Shown: positions 1-9,232, counted from the stretch's first letter. The stretch: DNA of 63,728 nucleotides from Treponema sp. (GCA_017469785.1 JAFUFU010000014.1:1-63728), one strand, 5' to 3'. A program made the numbers and translations. The notes: generated by a model not told the origin, from the letters alone.

Positions 1-275
1 AGATTTCTTACTTCATAATCAAGAATTGCATTGATTCTTGTCTCGACTGGTACGCTTCCGCTTTCCATTTTGTCCTCCAAAACTGTCACCTTTTTGGCAC
101 CAGTCGATTTTAAATGTGTTACTTTTTGGGGGTGCAGATCAGAGTGAGCTGCGGAACAAAGCGAGCACGAGAAGGAAAGTGCTCGGCGGCAGCAAAAAAA
201 AATTGGCGCAAAAAACTTAAGAAAAAAAATGAGATTCCGATAATCAAAAAGAATAAATCTAAGTGGAGAAATCCA
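1..275. other. Gene-free leader before flgN
   Basis: I see no convincing gene here. It holds three short inverted repeats: CAAGAAT/ATTCTTG near 20-40, TCGACTGGT (43-51) with ACCAGTCGA (99-107), and CGAGCAC (162-168) with GTGCTCG (179-185). None is followed by a clear T-run on either strand, so I do not call a terminator. A short open frame at 38-220 has no ribosome-binding site and no recognisable product. The upstream gene, if any is close, lies outside the window. Confidence 0.5.
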
Positions 276-755
276 ATGGCTGAAGAAACAGTTGAGCAGA
301 ACAGTGCTGATAACGCAATCATCGCGCACAAGGAGAATCTTGTCTCCGTCATGCAGGAGGAGAACGCACTTTTGGACAAAATCCTTGAGCAGCAGACACT
401 GCTTCATAATTGCGTGAGAGAAAAGGACTGGGAAAAACTCAATTCCAATATAGAAAATCTTCAGAACCTGAGCGACCGCTTCGTTGAGCTGGAGGAAAAA
501 CGCATGGCCTTGAGCGAGAATATCGATATGGCTGGCGATGAGATGATTTCCCCGGTTTTGACAGAGGTGAGGGGAAAACTTCAGAAGTCGAAGGTGGAGA
601 ACAAGGTTTTGAACGAATATATCACCACGACAAGGAAGTTCCTGCAGGGCGTATTTGATTCGGTGGTGCCCCAGAGACGGAATGTCCTTTACTCGAATAA
701 AGGGCAGATCGTAAAACCGGAATTGAGCAGCGTTGTGCTTAACCAGATGATTTAG
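276..755 (+). CDS. flgN: FlgN-family flagellar export chaperone
   Basis: This encodes 159 residues, almost entirely predicted helix with heptad-like spacing, as in FlgN chaperones that escort FlgK and FlgL to the flagellar export gate in the cytoplasm. I chose the ATG at 276, which has GTGGAG six bases upstream; the frame stays open further 5' to 114 but without a start supported by a ribosome-binding site. It lies 23 bases before flgK, with flgL after that, exactly the two clients of FlgN, and this context is the strongest part of the assignment. FlgN sequences are poorly conserved, so the name rests on length, helicity and position more than on motif matches. Confidence 0.8.
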   Translation: MAEETVEQNSADNAIIAHKENLVSVMQEENALLDKILEQQTLLHNCVREKDWEKLNSNIENLQNLSDRFVELEEKRMALSENIDMAGDEMISPVLTEVRGKLQKSKVENKVLNEYITTTRKFLQGVFDSVVPQRRNVLYSNKGQIVKPELSSVVLNQMI

Positions 756-778
756 GATTAAATAGAGGAGAATAGATT

Positions 779-2647
779 ATGGCAAATTCATTCGCAGCGA
801 TTGAAATCGGAAAAAGAAGCCTCATGGCTCACTCCACGCAGATTAATACTGCAGGTCACAATATTTCCAATGCCGACACTGAAGGCTATTCACGTCAGCG
901 GGTTCAGATTAAGACTTTTGACCCTATTTACCGCCCGGACTTGACTCGCGAGGAGCGGGCAGGTCAGATTGGCCAGGGAACTTCTGTGGAGTCAATCAAC
1001 CGCCTTCGTGACGAACTCCTTGACCAGAGAATCGTGGCTCAGACCAATCAGGAAACTTACTGGACTACCCGTGAAAAATACTACACCATGATTGAGCAGG
1101 TTTACAATGAGCCTGATGAAATCTCAATCCGTACTAACATGGATAAATACTGGCAGAGCTGGCAGGAGCTTTCTGTTTACCCGGAAAGTCAGGCTGCCCG
1201 ACAGGCTGTCGTTACCCGGGGCGAGACTTTGGCCGAGAGCGTACAGCAGCGATACACGGCTTTGAGCGGAATCGGAAATCTCATTAACGGCGACATTGAG
1301 GCCACCGTAAAGCAGATTAACTCAATTACAAAGCAGATTGGCGAAATCAACAATGAAATCGTCAAGGTAAAGGCCATGGGCGACAATCCTAACGATTTGC
1401 TTGACCGCCGTGACTTGCTTGTTGAGAAACTTTCAGGACTGGCCAATATCACCACCGATATCCGGGACAACGATGAGTTTATGGTTCACCTTGAGGGAAA
1501 TATTCTCGTTCAGGGACACATTGCCCGCCAATTCGAGGTTGAGCCAATGACTGACAACAACGGTTACAGCCGGGTTATCTGGAGCGATACGAAAAATACC
1601 GTTCAGGTCTCAGGCGGCACTTTGGGAGCCTTGATAGAGCTCCGTGATGTTGATATCCGAAGCGAAGTTCAGACTTTGAATACTGTTACTATGAACTTTG
1701 CAGACCTTGTGAACGATGTGCACAGAAACGGAATCGGCATGAACAATGTGACAGGCCTTGATTTCTTCGTTCAGCATCCATTCGTTACCAGCGTGAACGG
1801 AAATTATGACCGGAACGGCGACGGCGTGGACGATCACTCTTACATTTTCAGATTTACGGGAACGAACGAGCTTAATCCACAGGAAAAAGTCGGCCTTGAA
1901 GGAACCATGACTTTCTCAGGAAAAAGCGGAACTATTTCTGTTCCTTACCATGCAACTGACACAATCGAGGAAGTCGTTGCCCGAATCAATGACTCAGACG
2001 GAGAAGTGAAGGCTTACCTTGACCGGGACAACCACCTTGTCTTGAAGGCAACTACGGCTCAGAACATGGAAAACCCTGACTTCGTTATCCGCCATGTGGA
2101 GGATTCAGGAATGTTCCTCACCGCTTATTCAGGCATTTTGCAGGGTAGCGGGGCAGAAAACGCTTATGATTTTGCACAGGCTGACGCAGTGAACTCTCTT
2201 AGGGGAAGTTTTGCAGTGGCTCCGGTCTTGAATCCGGCCGGTTACATTGCTGTCAACGAGGCAATTAAGGGCGATGTTTTGAGCGTGGCGGCGGCTTACC
2301 CGACAAATCAGGGAAAATCAATGATTGGTGACGGCCGGGCGGCTGTTGAAATCGCCTCAATCCGAAATACAAATGTGATGATTGGAAAAGACCGCACTTT
2401 CGACGATTATTTTGCCAATTCTGTCACGAATGTGGGCTTGAAGGGCGAGCAGGCCGAGATGAACATGCTGAGCCAGAACGCTATCATGGACGATTTGAGA
2501 AATCTCCGGGATTCAATCTCCGGCGTAAACATCGATGAAGAGCTTGCAGAAATCATCAAGTTCCAGCACGGCTACAATGCGGCTGCGAAATTCGTTTCCG
2601 TAATTGACCAGATGCTGGACACGGTAATTAACCGTCTTGGCGTATAA
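779..2647 (+). CDS. flgK: Flagellar hook-associated protein 1
   Basis: This 622-residue protein forms the first junction ring between hook and filament. Its N-terminus, with an ALMAHSTQINTAGHNISNADT-like helix around residues 14-35, is the conserved rod/hook axial motif, and the C-terminus (INIDEELAEIIKFQHGYNAAAKFVS-like, about 583-610) is the matching coiled-coil half. The length is normal for spirochaetes. A good ribosome-binding site (GAGGAG) precedes the ATG. It follows its chaperone FlgN and precedes FlgL by 39 bases, making a compact junction operon. Confidence 0.96.
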   Translation: MANSFAAIEIGKRSLMAHSTQINTAGHNISNADTEGYSRQRVQIKTFDPIYRPDLTREERAGQIGQGTSVESINRLRDELLDQRIVAQTNQETYWTTREKYYTMIEQVYNEPDEISIRTNMDKYWQSWQELSVYPESQAARQAVVTRGETLAESVQQRYTALSGIGNLINGDIEATVKQINSITKQIGEINNEIVKVKAMGDNPNDLLDRRDLLVEKLSGLANITTDIRDNDEFMVHLEGNILVQGHIARQFEVEPMTDNNGYSRVIWSDTKNTVQVSGGTLGALIELRDVDIRSEVQTLNTVTMNFADLVNDVHRNGIGMNNVTGLDFFVQHPFVTSVNGNYDRNGDGVDDHSYIFRFTGTNELNPQEKVGLEGTMTFSGKSGTISVPYHATDTIEEVVARINDSDGEVKAYLDRDNHLVLKATTAQNMENPDFVIRHVEDSGMFLTAYSGILQGSGAENAYDFAQADAVNSLRGSFAVAPVLNPAGYIAVNEAIKGDVLSVAAAYPTNQGKSMIGDGRAAVEIASIRNTNVMIGKDRTFDDYFANSVTNVGLKGEQAEMNMLSQNAIMDDLRNLRDSISGVNIDEELAEIIKFQHGYNAAAKFVSVIDQMLDTVINRLGV

Positions 2648-2686
2648 TAGCAATCCAATCTGTAGATAAAATCATGGAGGAGAAAA

Positions 2687-3934
2687 ATGCCAACAAGAAT
2701 CAGTTCACAGCTGAACAATAACCAGACTCAATACAATCTTCGCCGGCAGGAAGTAAAGCGTGCCAAAATCGACCAGCAGATTGGAACCCAGTCCCGCATT
2801 TCCTCTCTCCGGGACGACCCCATTGCGGCAGGACACTTGGTTAAGTATCAGTCTTACCTTACCCGCGTGAATAATTTTGAAAAGAACGCCACCACTTTAA
2901 GCGACCAGTACCTTTACCGCGAAGGCTACATGACAAATTCCCTTGAAATCATGCAGAGAGTGCGTGAGCTTGCCGTCACGGGCGCAAACGGAATTTACAC
3001 CAAAGATGACATGCGCAATATGGCGGTTGAAGTGAATGAATTGCTGGGCGAGCTTGTCCAGAACGCAAATGCTGTCGCTCCTGACGGAAATTCACTTTTT
3101 GCGGGAACGAATTCTAATATCCGTGCCTTTGATGTGGATATGGGGGCTGTGGAAGGCTCTACCGTTCCCCTGATTTCTGCGGTTCACTACAACGGTTCAA
3201 TCGAACAGAATAAAATCGAAGTCGATGAAAATAAATATATCACCGTGGAGACGGCCGGAAACCGAATCTTCTGGGCTGAGAATCAGCGTCTTTTCGGAGG
3301 CCGGGATGCCCGCGAATGGCAGGCTCAGAACGACTCAATTATTTCCGTTGACGGCCAGAAAATCGCGGTGGAGGCTGGGGATAATGTCTATGCCCTTGTC
3401 TCAAAAATCAATTCATCGGGGGCTGCCGTAAAGGCTTCGCTCGACCCCGTGACTCATGGTCTCAATCTTTCTACGACAGATGCCCGCCAGCTCTGGCTTG
3501 AGGATGTCTCTGGAAGCGCTCTTAACGAGCTAGGAATCATTAAAGACTCGAGCCAGCATCCTCCATATAATATCGGGGACTCAGTAAAAGTATCGGGCGG
3601 TTCTCTCTTTGATACAGTAATTGCCCTCCGTGACGCTATGTTTGCTGGCGACAGTGAGGCCATCGGTGGCCGTGTTCTTGCAAGCCTTGACTCTGGAATC
3701 AACACTCTCGTGAATCGGGTGGCAAAGTCTGGCAGCGAGTACGAGCGTCTCCAGAACGACATGACCCGGAATTCTGCCGTGGCTCTCAATGTCACTGGGC
3801 AGATAAGCCGTGAAGGTGACCTGGATTTGACCAAAGCCGTCACCGACGAGAAAATGCTGGAATACACCCAGAACGCCACGCTCTCAACCGCCGGCAAGAT
3901 GTATTCATCAACCCTCTTGAATTATATGCGATAA
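2687..3934 (+). CDS. flgL: Flagellar hook-associated protein 3
   Basis: This 415-residue protein is the second junction protein, capping FlgK before the filament begins. The N-terminal MPTRISSQLNNNQ segment and the 'ELAVTGANGIY' helix near residue 98 are typical of the flagellin/FlgL superfamily, and the C-terminal helix ends in LLNYMR. The start has GGAGG upstream. It is transcribed with flgN and flgK. Downstream, before fliW, lies a 130-bp dispersed repeat, so expression of fliW-csrA may be partly uncoupled from flgL. Confidence 0.95.
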   Translation: MPTRISSQLNNNQTQYNLRRQEVKRAKIDQQIGTQSRISSLRDDPIAAGHLVKYQSYLTRVNNFEKNATTLSDQYLYREGYMTNSLEIMQRVRELAVTGANGIYTKDDMRNMAVEVNELLGELVQNANAVAPDGNSLFAGTNSNIRAFDVDMGAVEGSTVPLISAVHYNGSIEQNKIEVDENKYITVETAGNRIFWAENQRLFGGRDAREWQAQNDSIISVDGQKIAVEAGDNVYALVSKINSSGAAVKASLDPVTHGLNLSTTDARQLWLEDVSGSALNELGIIKDSSQHPPYNIGDSVKVSGGSLFDTVIALRDAMFAGDSEAIGGRVLASLDSGINTLVNRVAKSGSEYERLQNDMTRNSAVALNVTGQISREGDLDLTKAVTDEKMLEYTQNATLSTAGKMYSSTLLNYMR

Positions 3935-3940
3935 AAGCAA

Positions 3941-4071
3941 TAAAAATTCCTCACAGATATGGAGCGTAAAAAATTGCGTAGCAATTTTAGCGAGTCTCCG
4001 AAGCAACTATGTTGCGAAGGCATAAGAGAACACAGAGAAAAAAAACTCTGTGACCTCTGTGTGCTCTGTGT
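3941..4071 (+). repeat. Dispersed intergenic repeat, copy 1
   Basis: This segment sits between flgL and fliW and matches the reverse complement of 43861-43990. Positions 3941-4020 align to the other copy with a single mismatch (at 3960), then identity falls over the next 50 bases. It contains two small perfect hairpins (AAATTGC/GCAATTT and GCAAC/GTTGC) and a third, CACAGAG/CTCTGTG, close to the fliW ribosome-binding site. It is in the sense orientation relative to the surrounding genes, as is copy 2. Confidence 0.92.
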
Positions 4072-4094
4072 GAAATTTTTTTATGGAGAAAAAC

Positions 4095-4538
4095 ATGGAT
4101 GTAAAGACTAAGACAATGGGAACTGTTTCTGTTGATGAGAAAAATATCATTGACTTTCCCAACGGACTTCTTGGATTTGAAGATTTTCACAAATACGCCC
4201 TGATTGAGTCGGAATACAAGCCCTTTTACTGGATGCAGTCTCTCGATGAGTCTTCCCTTGCTTTCCTTATCGTAGATCCCTTTATCATCGCCGAGCATTA
4301 CGAGCTTGATGTGGATGACAAGGCTCTTTCTGAAATCGATGTTGAGTCAAGCGCGGATGTAATTGTCTGGGCAATCGTCACTGTTCCGGCTGACGGCGGC
4401 CCGGTTACGGCAAACCTTCAGGGGCCGGTCGTTGTGAACAAAAAGAACAATCTTGCCTTGCAGGTGATTCTGGCTGACACGAAATGGACGACAAAATACA
4501 ACATTATCAAAGCTCTCAAAGCGAAGGGGGCAAAATAA
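4095..4538 (+). CDS. fliW: Flagellar assembly factor FliW
   Basis: This 147-residue protein binds unassembled flagellin and also antagonises CsrA, so that flagellin translation is released when flagellin is being exported. The sequence [30 protein letters not shown] and the following [19 protein letters not shown] block are typical of FliW. I prefer the ATG at 4095 (GGAG six bases upstream) over the in-frame ATG at 4083, whose own codons form that ribosome-binding site. Its stop codon overlaps the csrA start (TAATG), so the two are translationally coupled. The regulatory targets are likely the flagellin genes at 13722-15815. Confidence 0.95.
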   Translation: MDVKTKTMGTVSVDEKNIIDFPNGLLGFEDFHKYALIESEYKPFYWMQSLDESSLAFLIVDPFIIAEHYELDVDDKALSEIDVESSADVIVWAIVTVPADGGPVTANLQGPVVVNKKNNLALQVILADTKWTTKYNIIKALKAKGAK

Positions 4539-4759
4539 TGCTTATATTGTCAAGAAAAGTCGATGAGAAAATCAAAATCGGAAATGATATATCGATTCAG
4601 ATTATCGGAATCTCAGGCGATCAGGTAAAAATCGGCGTTGACGCTCCGAAGACCGTAAAAGTTTTCCGCCAGGAAGTTTATGACGATATCCAGCGGCAGA
4701 ACCGTGAGGCGGCTCTTGGCTCAACTGCCCTGGATGCTCTGGCAAAACTCTTGAGCTAA
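4538..4759 (+). CDS. csrA: Carbon storage regulator CsrA
   Basis: This 73-residue RNA-binding protein begins [15 protein letters not shown], the hallmark CsrA N-terminus, and continues with [19 protein letters not shown], containing the conserved RNA-contacting strand. CsrA blocks translation by binding GGA motifs at ribosome-binding sites and in hairpin loops. The ATG overlaps the fliW stop and is preceded by GGGGG. The flagellin leader at 15823-15862 offers a two-site target of the kind known from the Bacillus hag system. The gene ends 3 bases from the convergent permease-kinase gene. Confidence 0.96.
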   Translation: MLILSRKVDEKIKIGNDISIQIIGISGDQVKIGVDAPKTVKVFRQEVYDDIQRQNREAALGSTALDALAKLLS

Positions 4760-4762
4760 ATC

Positions 4763-7753
4763 TTAGCCCAGCACTTTTGCAAGCGTCTTTGACATTGCGG
4801 TAAGATCTATGGGCTTCGCGATGTGGGCGTTCATGCCTGCTTCCCTGGCTTTTTGCACATCTTCAGCGAAGGCATTTGCGGTCATGGCAATGACAGGAAC
4901 TCTTGCCTTGTCTTTGTCGCTGAGTTGCCTTATTTCCCGCGTTGCCTCGTAGCCATCCATCACCGGCATCTGAATATCCATTAGGACGGCATCATAAAAT
5001 CCCGCTTTTGCGGCGGCTATTTTCTCAACGGCTTCCTTGCCGTTTACCGCCGTGTCTACCGTAAATCCCATGTCTGAAAGAAGCATGAACGCAATCTCCC
5101 TGTTTATGTCCATATCGTCAACCAATAGCACCCGCATTTTTGAGAAGTCCAGAGAGAGAGGCTTCTCAATCAAGTTTTGCGCTTGATTTTCATAATCCTT
5201 GCTTGCAGAATTTTCTTCTATTTTTGTACCTCTTGCGCTTTCTTGCGGGGTAAGGCTTTCTGCCAGCTTGAAATTTACGTTGATGATGAATTCTGTTCCC
5301 TCGCCGGGGGCAGTGTTCACGCGGATGTCGCCTCCCATCAGGTCAACGATGCTCTTTGTGATTGCCATGCCTAACCCTGTACCCTGGATTCCTGAGACCG
5401 TGCTTGTACGCTCCCGTTCAAATGCGTCGAATACTTTTTCGGCAAAATCCGCCGACATTCCGATGCCACTGTCCTTTACCCGCAGTTCAAAGCGGGCGAT
5501 TCCGTCTGTTGCGGCTCCGGTTTGAGCGAGGGAGACCGAGACCGTGCCGTTTTCCGGGGTGAACTTGAACGCGTTGCTGATGAGGTTCAGAAGCACTCTG
5601 TTCAGACGGTTTTTGTCGCAGAAAACGACGGGATTTTTGATGCCAACCGCATCCACCAGATAAAGAATGTTTTTCCCTGCCATCTGGGTTGCGAACATAT
5701 CACGCACTCCCGACATGAGCCTTCGCAAGTCACATTCACTTTCTTCAAGATCCATCTTGCCGCTTTCAATCCTGCTCATTTCAAGCACATCGTTGATAAG
5801 GGCGAGAAGATGCTGGCTGGAGCTTTCGACTTTTGCGAGATAGTCTTTCATGTCCTCCATGGTCGTGCCTTCGCGTTTTGCGAGCTTTAGATAGCCGATG
5901 ATTGCGTTCATCGGCGTGCGGATATCGTGGCTCATGTTGGAGAGAAACACGCTTTTTGCCTTGTTCGCTTCTTCGGCAAAGGATTTTTCGGCATAGAGCA
6001 TTTTCTCGCGTTTGCGCTGGGTGGAAAAAATATTCAGCATGATGAAAAGCGATGCGAGAATCATCACAAATTGAAAGAGGCTGTTCTGAAATTGGGAGCG
6101 GCGCACGACGTTCATCTGCTCTTCCATGTAATCGTGCTCGTTCTGAATCTGCATTTCTGTCATCGGAATCTGCTGGTCATCGTGGTTTTTTCGGTGAAAA
6201 AGCGCAATGTTCGTGACGATGGCTTCAGTTTCCTCGTGAGTGACCTGACGCATCCACATTGTTGATGATGTTAGCACAACTGTGAGCATGGCAATCCACA
6301 TGATTGTGGATACTCCGAACCGGTTCTGCTTATCCCGTTTGAACACGAATCTAAAAATCACCAGGCCTGTAATGCTCCATGTGGAGAGAATGAGATATGA
6401 CTCAGTGGAAAGAGAATTCACTGCCCATGGATTTGGAATTAGCGGAAAGAAGAAAAAAATGGAGGCCAGAAGACCAATAAAGCCGCATATTTTGTACTTT
6501 CTGTTTTTTTCGAGCCGGGCTATTTTTAGGCTTCCTGCGGAAATGTAGGCATAGGCAATCGCCGCGCTTATGGTGGTGACATCTACAATCCAGCCAATTG
6601 CAGTACGGCCAAGGAAGGGAATAGCAAGGGATATGAGCATGATAAAAAGCGTCGCATTTGTGGGCAGCTTTTTTTTGTTAATCTGGGCGAACCATTGGGG
6701 GAGTACGTCGTCCTCAGCCATGGAAAGAAGAAGGCGGGCCGCCGCCCGAAACATACCCAGAATTCCGGTGAGAATCGCTGCCAGCACGCATATTCCCAAA
6801 AGCATCATACCGAAGTTTCCCATAAGATTTTTAGCCGCATTGAAAGTGGGAATGCCTGAAAGCCCTTTGTACGTTGAGAGATTTTTGATGTAATCCTGCC
6901 AGCTTTCCGCGCCTTCAGGAATAGAAAGGGTAGCAAGGAGCGTGAGCAGGATGTATGCGATCATTCCCGCTAAAATCGCCCCTGCCATGATTGCAAAAGA
7001 TTTTTTGCGCGGAAAACTTCCATCTGAAAATTCGCTGTTGCCAGGGAGTAGTGACACCGTACAGAATCCGATGAAAGCCCAGGGAGCGAGGGCTATGATG
7101 TTCAAGGTCTGTAAAAACGGATGCTTGGCTCCCTGAATGCCGGTTCCAAAAGGGGGCGAGAACAAGTCAACGGGGGAAATTCGGCTCTTAACCAGGGCGA
7201 TAAAGAAGCAGACCGTTACCCCAGCAAAGAGAATCACCGCAAGTGTTGTCTGAAGAAGTCGCACTATGCGGTGGCTCTTTGCGCTCAGAATTCCAAAAAA
7301 AGCGATTACAAGAAGGGTGACGAGAATTTCACCAAGAAAGACATCGTAGCCTGCCACCGTGTACTTGAAGCCCCATTGGAATATCGGGCCGAACAGAAAA
7401 CGCGCTATAAGGGGAATTGCAGTGGCGTTGGCCCAGAGAATCGAAATATAGGCCAGTACGATTGACCACACGCACATGAGGGAATGGTCGTAGCCGAACA
7501 CTTCCTTAGTGTAAGCGAAAACTCCCCCGGTGCTTGAGGAGCGGTTCATCAGGTTGTGGAAATTTGCCGCAATGACCATGATGATTGCGGCTCCAAAAAA
7601 CATGGCGATAATTGTTCCGCGGGGACCTGCAATCGGGAGAAATGTGGTTCCCGGCATGACGAATGCCCCCCAGCCGACGATACATCCAAAGGAAACGGCC
7701 CAGATAGAAAGATTCTGAAATAATGACCGTGAAAAAAAATTATTCTGCTGCAA
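4763..7753 (-). CDS. APC-family permease fused to hybrid histidine kinase
   Basis: One uninterrupted 996-residue protein. Residues about 1-480 form an APC-superfamily amino-acid/polyamine permease with about 12 membrane spans (GWGAFVMPGT near 27, GGVFAYTKEVFG near 76). Two further spans (about 484-500 and 558-575) flank a short polar, probably external, segment. A HisKA domain follows with the H-box SHDIRTPMN (His609), then HATPase_c (NLISNAFKF about 723, DSGIG about 761, GTGLGMAI about 791), and a C-terminal receiver domain with LVDD near 877, phospho-acceptor Asp926 and Lys980. The start is TTG with GGAG upstream. I infer a membrane nutrient sensor in which a transporter-like domain signals to the kinase. 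No separate response regulator lies beside it. Confidence 0.93.
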   Translation of the reverse strand: MQQNNFFSRSLFQNLSIWAVSFGCIVGWGAFVMPGTTFLPIAGPRGTIIAMFFGAAIIMVIAANFHNLMNRSSSTGGVFAYTKEVFGYDHSLMCVWSIVLAYISILWANATAIPLIARFLFGPIFQWGFKYTVAGYDVFLGEILVTLLVIAFFGILSAKSHRIVRLLQTTLAVILFAGVTVCFFIALVKSRISPVDLFSPPFGTGIQGAKHPFLQTLNIIALAPWAFIGFCTVSLLPGNSEFSDGSFPRKKSFAIMAGAILAGMIAYILLTLLATLSIPEGAESWQDYIKNLSTYKGLSGIPTFNAAKNLMGNFGMMLLGICVLAAILTGILGMFRAAARLLLSMAEDDVLPQWFAQINKKKLPTNATLFIMLISLAIPFLGRTAIGWIVDVTTISAAIAYAYISAGSLKIARLEKNRKYKICGFIGLLASIFFFFPLIPNPWAVNSLSTESYLILSTWSITGLVIFRFVFKRDKQNRFGVSTIMWIAMLTVVLTSSTMWMRQVTHEETEAIVTNIALFHRKNHDDQQIPMTEMQIQNEHDYMEEQMNVVRRSQFQNSLFQFVMILASLFIMLNIFSTQRKREKMLYAEKSFAEEANKAKSVFLSNMSHDIRTPMNAIIGYLKLAKREGTTMEDMKDYLAKVESSSQHLLALINDVLEMSRIESGKMDLEESECDLRRLMSGVRDMFATQMAGKNILYLVDAVGIKNPVVFCDKNRLNRVLLNLISNAFKFTPENGTVSVSLAQTGAATDGIARFELRVKDSGIGMSADFAEKVFDAFERERTSTVSGIQGTGLGMAITKSIVDLMGGDIRVNTAPGEGTEFIINVNFKLAESLTPQESARGTKIEENSASKDYENQAQNLIEKPLSLDFSKMRVLLVDDMDINREIAFMLLSDMGFTVDTAVNGKEAVEKIAAAKAGFYDAVLMDIQMPVMDGYEATREIRQLSDKDKARVPVIAMTANAFAEDVQKAREAGMNAHIAKPIDLTAMSKTLAKVLG

Positions 7754-7803
7754 ATCCGCTGCTCCAGTTATATATGGAAAATGTCTAATAGCTATGGATT
7801 ACC

Positions 7804-7831
7804 ATTATAACACGAAACAGAAGATTGTGAA
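7804..7831 (-). promoter_or_regulatory. Sigma-70 promoter of the permease-kinase gene
   Basis: On the minus strand TTCACA (-35) and a perfect TATAAT (-10) are separated by 16 bases. The predicted transcript starts about 45 bases upstream of the TTG start codon at 7753, so the gene probably has its own promoter independent of the tsaB cluster. Confidence 0.7.
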
Positions 7832-7839
7832 CCAGAAGT

Positions 7840-8517
7840 TTACAACCCGCTTTCGAGTTTGATTTCAGCCTCTGATTTTCTTAGATATACCGGACCATCG
7901 TAGTCCTGAAGAGGTGATTTTTTTTCTTCAATCATTTTCTCGGCAATTGAAAAAAGCGACTCGGCAGGAAGTGGCTGTGACGAATACACCGTGATATCCA
8001 GCGAAGCGTCGCATTTTTTGAGCTCTTCCGCAAAAACAGCAGCATCCGGTCCCGTAAGGAGGATTTTCTTTGACTTGTCGAGCTTTGCGGCGACTTTCTC
8101 GACGCTGGTATCTTCTGCCGCGCTGATTTCCCTGCCATTTTCGTAGATTGCCGCAAAGAACTGGTCTTTCTTAGCATCGATTACGCTTACGACAAGACCG
8201 TCAAAGCTGCTGAAAGGAAATGCGTAGGCATCAAGGCTTGGAACGCCATAAATGGGAACTCCGGAAGCTAGCTCTATCGCTTTGAGGGCGGAAAAGGCAA
8301 GACGCAGACCTGTGAATGTTCCTGGTCCGCTTGTGAGGGCTGTGTAGTCCAGCTCTGTTGGCTTTAAGTCAAGCTGAGAAAGCACATAATCAATGGCCGG
8401 AAGCAACTTCTGTGACTGCTTTTGTCCTAAATCCAATGAAAGAAAGGCTTTAAAGCCATCGTTTTTTGCCGCAATATGCATAAAACTTGCGGCCGCGTCA
8501 ATTACCAGAGATTTCAT
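7840..8517 (-). CDS. tsaB: tRNA threonylcarbamoyladenosine biosynthesis protein TsaB
   Basis: This 225-residue protein is the TsaB (YeaZ) partner of TsaD; with TsaE it makes the t6A modification at position 37 of ANN-decoding tRNAs. It has the ASKHA fold start MKSLVIDAA and the diagnostic GPGTFTGLRLAFSALKA segment near residues 64-80. The gene lies 11 bases downstream of tsaE, so two members of the t6A complex are co-transcribed; tsaC and tsaD are not in the window. The length matches the family. Confidence 0.93.
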   Translation of the reverse strand: MKSLVIDAAASFMHIAAKNDGFKAFLSLDLGQKQSQKLLPAIDYVLSQLDLKPTELDYTALTSGPGTFTGLRLAFSALKAIELASGVPIYGVPSLDAYAFPFSSFDGLVVSVIDAKKDQFFAAIYENGREISAAEDTSVEKVAAKLDKSKKILLTGPDAAVFAEELKKCDASLDITVYSSQPLPAESLFSIAEKMIEEKKSPLQDYDGPVYLRKSEAEIKLESGL

Positions 8518-8528
8518 TTTATTCCCGT

Positions 8529-8969
8529 TCAGATGATTTGCCCGTGAGGCCAGTTGTCAAGCGTAATGGTACGCTCTGTAGTGCCCTCAATGGCTTCTAG
8601 TTTTAGTATTATAGTCTTTTTGGGAAGTTCGTCCATCACTTTTTCGCTCCATTCAATGAGTGAGACTCCGTTTCCGTAGATTAAATCTTCTGCGCCTAAA
8701 TTGATGAAATCTTCTCCGCCGTCAAGTCGGTAAACATCCATGTGATAGAGCGGAATCTTGCCTTCATATTCGGAAATGAGACAGAAAGTAGGGCTGGTAA
8801 TTTCATCTTGAACACCAAGTGCCAGAGCAATCCCCTTGGTAATCGTTGTTTTTCCCGCGGCAAGAGTGCCTTGAAGGGCGATGATGTCACCTTTTTGAAG
8901 GAGAGCGCCGATTTTTTCCCCAAGCTCAATGGTTTCTTCCGCAGAATGGGTATGAAAGGTCATGGACAC
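8529..8969 (-). CDS. tsaE: tRNA threonylcarbamoyladenosine biosynthesis ATPase TsaE
   Basis: This 146-residue P-loop ATPase of the t6A complex has Walker A GTLAAGKTTITKG near residue 34 (AAGKTT rather than the usual GAGKTT), the STPTF-like motif as TSPTFCLISEYEG, and the HMDVYRL segment. The ATG at 8969 overlaps the end of the upstream gene by ten bases; a second in-frame ATG at 8963 is also possible. It is co-transcribed with tsaB. Confidence 0.93.
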   Translation of the reverse strand: MSMTFHTHSAEETIELGEKIGALLQKGDIIALQGTLAAGKTTITKGIALALGVQDEITSPTFCLISEYEGKIPLYHMDVYRLDGGEDFINLGAEDLIYGNGVSLIEWSEKVMDELPKKTIILKLEAIEGTTERTITLDNWPHGQII

Positions 8970-9232
8970 GGAAGCACACCCTCGTCATCAGCTTTGAGAA
9001 TGTATGTTTTGAGTGCAGATTTTACCGGAATGAGCGGGTAATCTATATCTTCACCTGGATCAATGTCAACATAAAGCATTTTATCGCCCAAAGGACCTGT
9101 TTCAATTGTGAATGAGATTTTTATGTCTATTGTTTTAGAAAGCATCTGAAGTTTTGCTACAGCTGCATAATTCCGCCGATAGTAGATGTAACTCGGGTCG
9201 GGGACAATCTGATTAAGTTCTAAAACCTGCAT
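8960..9232 (-). CDS. Small conserved protein of unknown function
   Basis: This encodes 90 residues, starting MQVLELNQIVPDPSYIYYRRNY and ending in an acidic tail. No signal peptide or membrane span is evident and I do not recognise the family. A similar small gene seems to sit here in other treponemes (memory, not checked). It lies between the PilZ gene and tsaE and its end overlaps the tsaE start, which suggests a genuine, translationally coupled gene. The composition, mixed beta-strand and acidic, suggests a small soluble cytoplasmic protein. Confidence 0.7.
   Translation of the reverse strand: MQVLELNQIVPDPSYIYYRRNYAAVAKLQMLSKTIDIKISFTIETGPLGDKMLYVDIDPGEDIDYPLIPVKSALKTYILKADDEGVLPCP

Noticed and set aside
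38..220. A 60-codon frame at the left edge
   Set aside because: There is no ribosome-binding site or recognisable product and it overlaps inverted repeats.
3454..3897. A 147-codon minus-strand frame inside flgL
   Set aside because: It lies wholly opposite a conserved gene, lacks a ribosome-binding site, and its composition is that of an antisense shadow.
4763..7753. Two genes joined by a sequencing error in the permease-kinase
   Set aside because: The frame is continuous, the extra spans and linker read as normal coding sequence, and no ribosome-binding site or start codon with homology is evident at the junction.
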